In this document: piece by piece, positions 1 through 6,413 of the stretch
Layout of the letters: each line of letters starts with the position of its first letter
Numbering within the stretch: position 1 is the stretch's first letter
DNA from: an uncultured Lachnospiraceae bacterium
GTDB lineage: Bacteria; Bacillota; Clostridia; Lachnospirales; Lachnospiraceae
Length of the DNA stretch: 22,068 nt
Reading direction: 5' to 3'
Assembly: GCA_910589635.1 (NCBI GenBank)
Contig: CAJUTD010000043.1
Location: 4,456 to 26,523, forward strand
Notes under the pieces: model-generated
Told to the model about the DNA's origin: nothing
What the model saw: only the letters and a program-made list of their open reading frames with translations
Databases searched by the model: none
Program-made: the position numbers and the translations under genes

Positions 1-962
1 CCCATAACGTGTGTTAAAAATGGACTTAACATGGGAATAAAGCACAGCCAAATAAGAAATGTTATGATTATAATAATATTATAATATTTCATTTTTGTTA
101 AGGTCAGCATATCTTTGCAATCTTTTTTAATTATTTCCGCCAAAGCTGATATAGGGATCAGCATCAATCCCCATATGATATTATTTGCTGTCCAATAATT
201 TCCCTGTTCTGCCACTTGATTAACCATTTTACATACGATGGCGGAATAGATGATGTTATCCAGCAAAATTTGAAATCCGCTGAATAGGCCGATAAACAAA
301 TAATTCTTGATAAATGATTTGTCAAATCTAAAAGAGACGACAAATAATTTTTCCCTAAACAAAGCAACCAGACATAATATAACACATAGTGAGCTAACTG
401 TAATGTTAGAGTATGCAACGCCATTTATGCCAAATCTGGGAATCAGGAATAAATCGCCGATTATTGTAAAAGAGGTTTTGAGAATAATCATTGTATATAT
501 GTAAGATGGTTTATTCAGGACAACGAACAAAACATTTACAAAGCTGACAACGTTCGCAATGATAAATCCAATAGTTTCCAGCTCAAGGTATCTTGTCACT
601 TCACGAATATGGTCAATAGCCATTGCCGATACAATATTATGGCAATGAATAAGAACTATCACCGCAAATAATATGTAGACAACATTAACAATCAAAAACG
701 ATTGAAAGATTCGCTCTTTAAATTTATTCTTATCTTGTATACATTTATTGAACAATGCAAATAAAGGTACAATTAAAAATGCTTGTATCGTCTCGTTGAT
801 TAAATCAAACCATTCAATGTGTCCTGCAATACCCAATCCATCCGTGAATGGAATATTTACTATTAAGTTTGTCCTCACAAGCGTATAAATAAACGGAATA
901 AAACTCAATAGCATCAGACTGCAGAATAAATTAATGGGGAATTTAGTAATCTTATTGTCCAT
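1..962 (-). CDS. MATE-family efflux transporter, C-terminus cut by window edge
   Basis: An open frame reads without a stop from the ATG at 962-960 to the left edge, giving 320 residues; it continues outside the window. The product is very hydrophobic, with roughly eight membrane segments visible (for example about residues 11-29, 57-75, 88-108 and 140-160). The stretch HIEWFDLINETIQAFLIVPL and the later FGINGVAYSNI fit the MATE multidrug/Na+ antiporter superfamily, in which GV(A/G)(Y/W)(A/S)(N/T) motifs follow a helix pair. An AGGAAG ribosome binding site lies about nine bases upstream of the ATG. MATE proteins export cationic drugs or metabolites using ion gradients; the substrate cannot be told here. 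The gene is visibly richer in A+T than the genes to its right, which may reflect transfer. It is divergent from the neighbouring operon. A polysaccharide flippase of the related MOP superfamily is the main alternative. Confidence 0.75.
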   Translation of the reverse strand, partial: MDNKITKFPINLFCSLMLLSFIPFIYTLVRTNLIVNIPFTDGLGIAGHIEWFDLINETIQAFLIVPLFALFNKCIQDKNKFKERIFQSFLIVNVVYILFAVIVLIHCHNIVSAMAIDHIREVTRYLELETIGFIIANVVSFVNVLFVVLNKPSYIYTMIILKTSFTIIGDLFLIPRFGINGVAYSNITVSSLCVILCLVALFREKLFVVSFRFDKSFIKNYLFIGLFSGFQILLDNIIYSAIVCKMVNQVAEQGNYWTANNIIWGLMLIPISALAEIIKKDCKDMLTLTKMKYYNIIIIITFLIWLCFIPMLSPFLTHVM

Positions 963-1099
963 ATCTGTATCTTCCTGTTCTGTTAGAGCATTTGTATTGA
1001 GCAATGATTTATGTTACTATTTTAGCAGGGAATCAGAGCAAATGGAAGCTTCAGATTCATAAACCTGAGAATACTACTGCAAATACAACCGGAGAAGTA

Positions 1100-1128
1100 T
1101 AGACAGCAGGCAGGATATTTGTTATAAA
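1100..1128 (+). promoter_or_regulatory. Probable sigma-A promoter of the MotA-like/LuxR pair
   Basis: TAGACA (1100-1105), a 17-base spacer and TATAAA (1123-1128) lie 35 bases before the ATG of the following gene. Five of six bases match in each box. No clear operator was seen in the 200-base divergent region 963-1162. Confidence 0.45.
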
Positions 1129-1162
1129 AATCATATCATATAACTTTGAAGGAGGTAAGCAT

Positions 1163-1630
1163 ATGTATTTATTGGCGATTTTGGGAGTAATATTATCTGT
1201 ACTTTTGATGGGGCTTTTTTCCCCTGATGGAATTGCGTCGTTAAGTTCCTGTCTCGATTTGTTTGCCCTGCTGTTGATTGTAATCATTGTGATTCCTGTT
1301 ATGGCAGCTATGGGGATGCTCAAAGATTTAAATCATGCGTTTCGGTTGACGCTTGGAAAGAAAGCTGCGGTAAATTTGCGGGAATTGAAACGTGCGAAGA
1401 CGGCGATGGTTTATCTGATTAGGTGTGTCATGTTGGCAGGCGTGGCTGGCACGTTGGCGGGAATAATGCAGGTGTTGGCATTCGGCGCTGAAGGAATGTC
1501 AGCGTTGACAGCCAGTTTGGGAGTAGCCGTCTGCCCGCTTCTTTATGCATTTGTGATTGCAATTGTACTGTTGCCGATTGAGGCTAGATTGGAGCAGAAA
1601 ATCGTGGAGTTTATGGAGAACGAGGAATGA
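1163..1630 (+). CDS. Small MotA/TolQ/ExbB-like four-helix membrane protein
   Basis: This 155-residue protein has four predicted membrane helices (about residues 3-19, 31-52, 82-107 and 114-138). The last two carry the pattern seen in MotA/TolQ/ExbB channel subunits: a Gly-rich helix with AGVAGTLAGIMQVL, then an Ala-rich helix ending in LLPIEARLEQK, like the PI-x-x-x-L exit of MotA. The large cytoplasmic region of true MotA is missing and no MotB, ExbD or TolR partner is adjacent, so a flagellar stator role is unlikely. The start follows a near-perfect AAGGAGGT at 1149-1156 with six bases of spacing. The stop overlaps the next start (ATGA at 1627-1630), implying translational coupling with the membrane LuxR-type regulator. 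A sensory or inhibitory partner role is inference. The family match is by eye and could be only a general membrane resemblance. Confidence 0.6.
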   Translation: MYLLAILGVILSVLLMGLFSPDGIASLSSCLDLFALLLIVIIVIPVMAAMGMLKDLNHAFRLTLGKKAAVNLRELKRAKTAMVYLIRCVMLAGVAGTLAGIMQVLAFGAEGMSALTASLGVAVCPLLYAFVIAIVLLPIEARLEQKIVEFMENEE

Positions 1631-2337
1631 AAAAAGGCATAGGAATTTTGTTATATCTTATACTGATGGCAGTATTCCTTAAATTTGATTTGCGTTTTTT
1701 GTTTGATATCAGGCAGCTTTTGTTAGTATTGTTTGGAACCATTCTCTTGTTATTGCCCTCTGTGTACGAGAAAGGCGGGGAAGATGGAAAGAGAACAAAA
1801 TTACCGCGGATAGATAAGGGAAAATTGTCCGTCAGAATCAAGCATTTTTTCGGGGAAGAGCGGGAAAGAATAGGACAGAACGCGGTCTGGGCAGGGCTTT
1901 TGCAGACGTTTGTGCTGTTGTTTTTGAACATGAATATTGTCGATACGGAGTTTCACGGCGTGCAGACGATTGCCATTTCCTGCCGTCCGATTCTTTATGG
2001 TTTCTGTATCTGGGTAATTATGCAGGAATCAGGAAAAGAAGAGAAACATGCAGAGAGTGACGAAAGCCAGGAGAATGGTGGAATTCAGCATAAAATTGCG
2101 CCAGAGGCATTAGGGTCGGCAGTCAATTATCGGCAATGTCTGCAAACATTAGGATTAACAAAACGTGAGGTGGAAATTGCGCTTCTTGTCATTCAGAATG
2201 AAACGAACGCGGAAATTGCGGAGCAGTTATTCATATCGGAAACTACAGTAAAGAAACATATGTCAAATATTTTTTCCAAACTTGGTATTAGCCAGCGGCA
2301 GGAGATTAAAGAGAAGTGTATGGCGTCGATTGACTGA
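1627..2337 (+). CDS. Membrane-anchored LuxR-type transcriptional regulator with MotA-like membrane domain
   Basis: The 236-residue protein has an N-terminal membrane region and a C-terminal LuxR/GerE helix-turn-helix. Predicted helices lie at about residues 5-20, 28-46, 86-104 and 112-133, with a charged cytoplasmic loop (48-82) between pairs. FDIRQLLLVLFGTIL resembles the IPSLLIVLGGT segment of MotA, and AGLLQTFVLLFLNM resembles its GxxGTxxGL helix. Residues 134-165 form a polar linker. The DNA-binding part (about 175-234) has LTKREVEIALLVIQNETNAE and then IAEQLFISETTVKKHMSNIF, textbook LuxR-family sequence. There is no receiver, PAS or autoinducer domain. The gene overlaps its partner by four bases. 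The inferred role is a membrane-bound transcription factor whose sensing is done by the helices and the upstream protein. The LuxR call is certain; the membrane-domain homology is tentative. Confidence 0.75.
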   Translation: MKKGIGILLYLILMAVFLKFDLRFLFDIRQLLLVLFGTILLLLPSVYEKGGEDGKRTKLPRIDKGKLSVRIKHFFGEERERIGQNAVWAGLLQTFVLLFLNMNIVDTEFHGVQTIAISCRPILYGFCIWVIMQESGKEEKHAESDESQENGGIQHKIAPEALGSAVNYRQCLQTLGLTKREVEIALLVIQNETNAEIAEQLFISETTVKKHMSNIFSKLGISQRQEIKEKCMASID

Positions 2338-2344
2338 GCGTTGC

Positions 2345-2373
2345 TTGCGGCAATTCAGGATGTATGTTAATAT
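2345..2373 (+). promoter_or_regulatory. Possible promoter for mutY
   Basis: TTGCGG (2345-2350) and TAATAT (2368-2373) are separated by 17 bases, upstream of the mutY ribosome binding site. The -35 is weak. Read-through from the preceding gene is also possible because no terminator is seen between them. Confidence 0.35.
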
Positions 2374-2456
2374 GTTACGCATATACAAAGCAGATTGGAT
2401 GGAGCTGCCCGTGCCTATAGTATGTTTGCGTGCCGGGTAGAGGACAAAGGAGTATC

Positions 2457-3542
2457 ATGTTAGAGGATTTTCCATTAGAAATAATTACAGAACCGCTGCT
2501 CACCTGGTTTCAGTCCAATGCCAGAATCCTACCCTGGCGGGAAGAGCCTACGCCCTATCGGGTGTGGGTATCGGAAATCATGTTGCAGCAGACCCGTGTG
2601 GAGGCTGTGAAACCGTATTTCCAGCGCTTCACAGAGGCACTTCCTGCGATAAATGATTTGGCGGAATGTGAGGAAGAACAGCTTTTAAAGTTGTGGGAGG
2701 GGCTTGGCTATTATAACCGTGTTAGGAATATGCAGATTGCAGCGAGAACGGTTATGGAAGAATATGGGGGACAGCTCCCGGCTGATTATGAAGAGCTTTT
2801 GAAACTAAAGGGAATCGGGCATTACACAGCAGGAGCTATTGCTTCCATTGCCTATAAGATTCCAGTGCCGGCCGTAGACGGCAATGTTTTGCGCGTTATT
2901 GCAAGAGTGACGGCGGATGATTCAGATATTATGAAACAGTCCGTGCGCACCAGGGTGGAAGAAGCGTTGCAGAAAATGATGCCAAAGGATGCGGCAAGTG
3001 AGTTTAATCAGGCTTTGATGGAGCTTGGCGCTACGGTTTGTGTGCCGAATGGGGAGCCGTTGTGCATGGAATGTCCTTGGAAAAAGTTCTGTGAGGCCAG
3101 ACGATTGGACTGCTGGCAGACACTTCCTGTTAAGAGTAAGGCCAAACCAAGAAAAATTGAAGAGAAAACAGTTTTTATTATCCGTGATGGTGAGAAAGTG
3201 GTGCTGCATAAGAGGCCAGGGAAAGGATTGTTGGCGGGATTGTATGAATTTCCCAACGCGGCGGGCCATTTATCTGATGAGGAGGCTTTGCAGTGGGTCA
3301 AAGAGAAGAAATTAAATCCACTGCGGATTCAGAAGCTCGAGCCTGCAAAACATATTTTTTCTCATGTGGAGTGGCATATGACAGCGTATGTTATCCGGGT
3401 GGATGAGCTTGCGGAAAATAAGAGCGGCATGCTCTTTGTGGAGGCCAAAGATTCTGAGGAACGCTATCCTATTCCGGCGGCATTTGGGGCGTACACCAAA
3501 TATATGAATATCCGCCTGGGAAATGAGAAGTTTTTGCAATAA
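2457..3542 (+). CDS. mutY: Adenine DNA glycosylase MutY
   Basis: MutY removes adenine mispaired with 8-oxoguanine or guanine in base excision repair. The 361-residue product has the usual order. An N-terminal HhH-GPD glycosylase domain contains Glu40 in WVSEIMLQQTRVEAV, the helix-hairpin-helix LLKLKGIGHYTAGAIAS (about 114-130) and the catalytic Asp141 in VPAVDGNVLRVIAR. A 4Fe-4S loop follows with Cys195, Cys203, Cys206 and Cys212; its first spacing is seven residues rather than the six of E. coli. A C-terminal NUDIX-like domain (about 235-350), with HKRPGKGLLAGLYEFPN, recognises 8-oxoguanine. I start at ATG 2457, six codons after the frame's GTG at 2430 would already overlap the leader, because AAAGGAG at 2446-2452 sits just before it and homology begins there. 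It is a single gene with a hairpin following. Confidence 0.95.
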   Translation: MLEDFPLEIITEPLLTWFQSNARILPWREEPTPYRVWVSEIMLQQTRVEAVKPYFQRFTEALPAINDLAECEEEQLLKLWEGLGYYNRVRNMQIAARTVMEEYGGQLPADYEELLKLKGIGHYTAGAIASIAYKIPVPAVDGNVLRVIARVTADDSDIMKQSVRTRVEEALQKMMPKDAASEFNQALMELGATVCVPNGEPLCMECPWKKFCEARRLDCWQTLPVKSKAKPRKIEEKTVFIIRDGEKVVLHKRPGKGLLAGLYEFPNAAGHLSDEEALQWVKEKKLNPLRIQKLEPAKHIFSHVEWHMTAYVIRVDELAENKSGMLFVEAKDSEERYPIPAAFGAYTKYMNIRLGNEKFLQ

Positions 3543-3563
3543 CATAATAGTGGATAAAAGGAG

Positions 3564-3588
3564 AGGCCAGTGCATTACGCACTGGCCT
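3564..3588 (+). terminator. Hairpin terminator after mutY
   Basis: A perfect 10-bp stem (AGGCCAGTGC pairing with GCACTGGCCT) encloses a five-base loop, starting 21 bases after the mutY stop. The following T tract is poor (TCATAT), so termination may be weak or the hairpin may mainly protect the mRNA end. The rest of 3589-3779 is AT-rich spacer without a recognisable gene; it includes a 6-bp inverted repeat (TGCAAG 3722-3727, CTTGCA 3738-3743). Confidence 0.55.
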
Positions 3589-3779
3589 TCATATGAAAAA
3601 GATTTATATAAAAAAGTGAGGATACGTTGTTAGAGCTTTATGCAATATTAGTATATCCATTAAATATGACTTTATTATGTTTATAATATGATATTTGTGT
3701 AAAGAAAATGTGAACAAATTGTGCAAGGCTACATAATCTTGCAGGAATAGACGTAATTTGCGAATGCAATAATTGGAAT

Positions 3780-3807
3780 TTGCGATTTTTGTCAAAATGT
3801 GTATAAT
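3780..3807 (+). promoter_or_regulatory. Promoter of the glycosyltransferase gene
   Basis: TTGCGA (3780-3785) and a perfect TATAAT (3802-3807) are spaced by 16 bases. The predicted start near 3813 gives a leader of about 95 bases, which contains a small inverted repeat (CCAGAT and ATCTGG near 3842-3866). Confidence 0.55.
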
Positions 3808-3906
3808 ATAGCATGAGGAGACCTGATGCTCCGTGCTGTAATCCAGATTCTAAAAAATGGGATCTGGCATAATCATAGGGTAAAAGACTTACAAATGGAG
3901 GAAGAT

Positions 3907-4923
3907 ATGAAGTTACTTTCAATAGCAATTCCGAGTTATAATTCTCAGGATTATATGGAACATTGTATTGATTCTTTGCTTATAGGCGGTGAGGACGTAG
4001 AAATATTGATTGTTGATGATGGTTCAAAGGATCGGACAGGAGAGATTGCGGACCGTTATGCGTTAGAATATCCCAATATTGTAAAAGCAATCCACCAGGA
4101 GAACGGCGGACATGGGGAAGCCGTGAATGCCGGAATCCGTAATGCAACTGGGCTGTATTTTAAAGTGGTGGACAGTGATGATTGGGTAGATGCAGATGCG
4201 TACCGTCAGATTCTTGCTACATTGCGGGAGTTATCTGGCGGAAGCCAGGTATTGGATATGCTTATCAGCAATTTTGTGTATGAAAAAGAGGGCGTAAAGC
4301 ATAAAAGAGTTACAAGATATACAGGAACGTTGCCGGAGAATAGGATTTTCGGTTGGGATGAGGCAAAGCATTTTCGCAAGGGGCAGTATATCCTGATGCA
4401 TTCTGTAATTTACCGTACGCAGCTTTTGCGGGAGTGCGGATTAGAATTGCCAAAGCATACTTTTTATGTAGACAATATTTTTGTGTATGTGCCTTTACCC
4501 CATGTGAAAAATATGTACTATCTCAATGTAGATTTCTATCGTTATTTTATTGGCAGGGAGGACCAGTCTGTCAATGAGAAAGTGATGATTGGGCGGATTG
4601 ACCAGCAGATTAAAGTGAACAAATTGATGGTTGAGACTGTGGATTTGTGGAAATTATCGAATCGCAAACTGCGAAAATATATGTTTAACTATTTGGAAAT
4701 CATTACCGTCGTGTCCACGATTATGCTTATTCGTTCCGGCACGCAGGAAAACCTTGAGAAAAAGCGGGAGCTTTGGAAATACTTAAAAGATTACGATTTG
4801 CGTCTCTTCTGGCATTTGAGGAAGGGAATTATGGGGCAGACCATGAATCTGCCGGGCAGAGGAGGAAGGAAGATTTCTGTAGCCGCATACAAGATTTCTC
4901 AGAAAGTTGTTGGATTTAATTAA
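3907..4923 (+). CDS. Glycosyltransferase family 2 protein
   Basis: This is a 338-residue GT-A fold glycosyltransferase. The N-terminal domain has LLSIAIPSYNSQDYMEHCID, the nucleotide-sugar segment ILIVDDGSKDRT (about 34-45), QENGGHGEAVNAGIRNA (about 65-80) and the metal-binding DxD-type VVDSDDWVD (88-95). The C-terminal 150 residues are helical and variable, as in acceptor-specific family members; no membrane segment is obvious. The sugar donor and acceptor cannot be read from sequence; cell-surface glycan synthesis is usual for the family. I place the start at ATG 3907 because GGAGG (3898-3902) precedes it and homology begins immediately; upstream in-frame ATGs at 3826 and 3895 lack a proper site. 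It appears monocistronic: its own promoter lies upstream and a new promoter-terminator unit starts ten bases after its stop. Confidence 0.88.
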   Translation: MKLLSIAIPSYNSQDYMEHCIDSLLIGGEDVEILIVDDGSKDRTGEIADRYALEYPNIVKAIHQENGGHGEAVNAGIRNATGLYFKVVDSDDWVDADAYRQILATLRELSGGSQVLDMLISNFVYEKEGVKHKRVTRYTGTLPENRIFGWDEAKHFRKGQYILMHSVIYRTQLLRECGLELPKHTFYVDNIFVYVPLPHVKNMYYLNVDFYRYFIGREDQSVNEKVMIGRIDQQIKVNKLMVETVDLWKLSNRKLRKYMFNYLEIITVVSTIMLIRSGTQENLEKKRELWKYLKDYDLRLFWHLRKGIMGQTMNLPGRGGRKISVAAYKISQKVVGFN

Positions 4924-4932
4924 AAGATAAAC

Positions 4933-4961
4933 TTGACAGCATAAACTGCTTGTTGTATAAT
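4933..4961 (+). promoter_or_regulatory. Strong consensus sigma-A promoter
   Basis: A perfect TTGACA (4933-4938), 17-base spacer and perfect TATAAT (4956-4961) form the best promoter in the window. Transcription would begin near 4968, immediately after the glycosyltransferase gene and upstream of the terminator at 4983-5039. Confidence 0.85.
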
Positions 4962-4967
4962 TTCAGA

Positions 4968-5039
4968 CAGAGTGTGAGACAAAGACCACACGAAGGGGTA
5001 CACCACCGCGGGTGTAATTCTTCGTGGTGGTCTTTTTTT
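4968..5039 (+). ncRNA. Candidate short structured RNA or attenuated leader (about 72 nt)
   Basis: The transcript from the consensus promoter would end at a strong intrinsic terminator after only about 72 bases, with no plausible reading frame. An early GTGTG can pair with CACAC inside the terminator's 5' arm, which would offer an alternative fold, so this may be an attenuator for the thi genes instead of a free small RNA. I recognise no Rfam-type consensus: it lacks the TPP riboswitch core, and although it contains ACCGCGG it is far too short for a T-box leader. The downstream fold-back element now separates it from thiS. Only the promoter and terminator are well supported; the function is unknown. 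Confidence 0.45.
4983..5039 (+). terminator. Strong intrinsic terminator
   Basis: The arm 4983-4995 pairs with 5020-5033 through 13 base pairs with one bulged base, capped by a second hairpin (ACACC 5000-5004 with GGTGT 5011-5015, loop ACCGCG). A run of seven T follows (5033-5039). Confidence 0.85.
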
Positions 5040-5042
5040 GTT

Positions 5043-5050
5043 TCATAAAA
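5043..5050. repeat. Left target-site duplication TCATAAAA
   Basis: TCATAAAA immediately precedes the left terminal inverted repeat and is repeated exactly at 5337-5344 after the right one. Confidence 0.75.
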
Positions 5051-5336
5051 ATAGGTAATTGCGAAACTATCAAATTACCAAAATTTCATATACAATTCAT
5101 AAAATTATGTGTCAATATTTCATTCATAGAAACGCACAAAATGCAGGACGTACCAAGCATTCCAATGAGCCTTTTACTACAAAAACCATGTTCAGCAGAG
5201 GCTTCTATGGTTTTTAAGTCTCATTTCCATGGTACTAAAATGCATTTCTTAGCGTTTCTATGATGAAATATTTCTTCTTAAATTCTTTGAATTGTATATG
5301 AAATTCATAAAATTACAGAGTTTCGCAATTACCTAT
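5051..5336. mobile_element. MITE-like fold-back element, 286 bp, non-coding
   Basis: The ends are perfect 18-bp inverted repeats: 5051-5068 (ATAGGTAATTGCGAAACT) and 5319-5336. Symmetry continues through almost the whole element. AATTTCATATACAATTC near 5081 mirrors GAATTGTATATGAAATT near 5288, AATATTTCAT and CATAGAAACGC near 5117 mirror GCGTTTCTATG and ATGAAATATT near 5251, and AAAAACCAT (5181-5189) mirrors ATGGTTTTT (5207-5215) around a 17-base loop. It carries no transposase frame and is flanked by an 8-bp direct duplication, TCATAAAA. These are hallmarks of a miniature inverted-repeat element moved in trans by a transposase recognising these ends. Families known to make 8-bp duplications include ISL3, IS6, IS66 and IS256; I cannot assign it. 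It ends 27 bases before the thiS start, so a read-through transcript would carry a very long hairpin. Confidence 0.8.
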
Positions 5337-5344
5337 TCATAAAA
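5337..5344. repeat. Right target-site duplication TCATAAAA
   Basis: Exact copy of 5043-5050 directly abutting the right inverted repeat; it lies 20 bases before the thiS start codon. Confidence 0.75.
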
Positions 5345-5363
5345 AATGAGAAAGGAGAAACAG

Positions 5364-5558
5364 ATGAAAATTAACGGCGTACAGAAAGAATGTCCTGCCA
5401 ATTTTTCCGTATCGGCAATGCTCAGCCGGGAAGGTTTTGCCCGAGAAGGCGTGGCCGTAGAGTTAAATATGGAAATTGTGGCAAAGGATGTGTATGACAC
5501 GACAGTTTTAAAAGAAGAAGATGTTGTTGAAGTTGTTAGTTTCATGGGAGGAGGTTGA
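5364..5558 (+). CDS. thiS: Sulfur carrier protein ThiS
   Basis: ThiS is the small ubiquitin-like carrier whose C-terminal glycine is adenylated by ThiF and converted to a thiocarboxylate, the sulfur donor for the thiamine thiazole ring. The 64-residue product starts MKINGV, has the beta-grasp pattern and VVEVVSFMGGG at the end, supplying the required terminal Gly-Gly. I start at ATG 5364 because AAAGGAG at 5351-5357 precedes it by six bases; an in-frame ATG at 5346 would place that site inside the gene. It is the first gene of thiS-thiG-thiH-tenI, two bases before thiG. No promoter was identified between the fold-back element and the gene, so transcription presumably enters from upstream or from the element itself. 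Confidence 0.92.
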   Translation: MKINGVQKECPANFSVSAMLSREGFAREGVAVELNMEIVAKDVYDTTVLKEEDVVEVVSFMGGG

Positions 5559-5560
5559 TT

Positions 5561-6331
5561 ATGAAACAAGATATATTTATGTTAGGCGGACAGGCATTTC
5601 ATTCCAGATTTATCTTAGGTTCTGGAAAGTACAATGTGGAGCTGATTAAAGCGGCGGTTGAACAGGCGAGAGCGCAGATTATCACGCTGGCTGTGCGCAG
5701 GGCAAATTCAGACGGTGAAGGAAATATTTTGGATTTTATACCGGAGGGCGTGACGCTTCTGCCGAATACTTCCGGGGCTAGAAATGCTCAGGAGGCCGTG
5801 CGGATTGCCAGGCTGTCGCGAGAGCTGGGTTGCGGGAATTTTGTGAAAATAGAGATTATGCGGGATTCCAAATATTTGCTGCCAGATAATGAAGAAACTG
5901 TGAAAGCAACGGAAATACTGACGAAAGAAGGATTTGTGGTACTGCCCTATATGTATCCGGATTTGAACACAGCGCGCGATCTAGTAGATGCAGGAGCGGC
6001 GGCGGTCATGCCATTGGCGGCGCCCATTGGCTCAAATAAAGGACTTGCCACCAAAGAGTTTATTCAAATCCTCATTGATGAGATAGATTTGCCGATTATT
6101 GTGGATGCGGGCATCGGGCGTCCCTCTCAGGCATGTGAGGTCATGGAAATGGGAGCAGCGGCAGTGATGGCGAATACTGCCATAGCTACAGCAGGGGATA
6201 TCCCGCAGATGGCGTCGGCATTTGGGAAAGCGATTGAGGCAGGACGAAAGGCGTATCTGTCAGGGCTTGGCAGAGTCAGGGAAAAAGGAGCGGAGGCTTC
6301 CTCACCGTTGACTGGTTTTCTTAGGGATTAA
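5561..6331 (+). CDS. thiG: Thiazole synthase ThiG
   Basis: ThiG is a TIM-barrel enzyme that joins 1-deoxy-D-xylulose 5-phosphate, dehydroglycine and ThiS-thiocarboxylate to make the thiazole phosphate. The 256-residue product is full length. It shows SRFILGSGKY at the N-terminus, LAVRRAN, the Schiff-base Lys96 in NFVKIEI (the same number as in the characterised B. subtilis enzyme), and phosphate-binding segments AAPIGSNKGL and VDAGIGRPSQA. The ATG at 5561 follows GGAGGAGG at 5547-5554 with six-base spacing; a TTG six bases earlier is in frame but less likely. That ribosome binding site is also the codon run for the terminal glycines of ThiS. An 82-base gap with a small CATGG/CCATG hairpin separates it from thiH. 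Confidence 0.96.
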   Translation: MKQDIFMLGGQAFHSRFILGSGKYNVELIKAAVEQARAQIITLAVRRANSDGEGNILDFIPEGVTLLPNTSGARNAQEAVRIARLSRELGCGNFVKIEIMRDSKYLLPDNEETVKATEILTKEGFVVLPYMYPDLNTARDLVDAGAAAVMPLAAPIGSNKGLATKEFIQILIDEIDLPIIVDAGIGRPSQACEVMEMGAAAVMANTAIATAGDIPQMASAFGKAIEAGRKAYLSGLGRVREKGAEASSPLTGFLRD

Positions 6332-6413
6332 CGATGGAGATTCAGCGGCAATAATTTCAGGTGCATGGAAAAGCCATGACTACTGAAGTATGCCAATAGG
6401 AGGATGAGAAAAA

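Noticed and set aside
1163..1630. Flagellar stator MotA
   Set aside because: The large cytoplasmic domain and any MotB partner or flagellar gene are missing.
2430..2456. GTG start upstream of mutY
   Set aside because: It would place the AAAGGAG ribosome site inside the coding region; ATG 2457 fits the family start better.
3722..3743. TGCAAG/CTTGCA inverted repeat with a nearby TTGTGCAA upstream of the glycosyltransferase
   Set aside because: It resembles the sites near the LacI regulator only over a few bases in AT-rich spacer, with no link between the genes.
4995..5015. ACCGCGG segment resembling a T-box motif
   Set aside because: The leader is only about 70 bases, with no Stem I or specifier loop, and the terminator's 5' arm lies upstream of the motif, contrary to T-box architecture.
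5024..5263. Open frame of 79 codons inside the fold-back element
   Set aside because: It lies within a near-perfect palindrome, has no ribosome binding site and no recognisable product; it is a by-product of the repeat.
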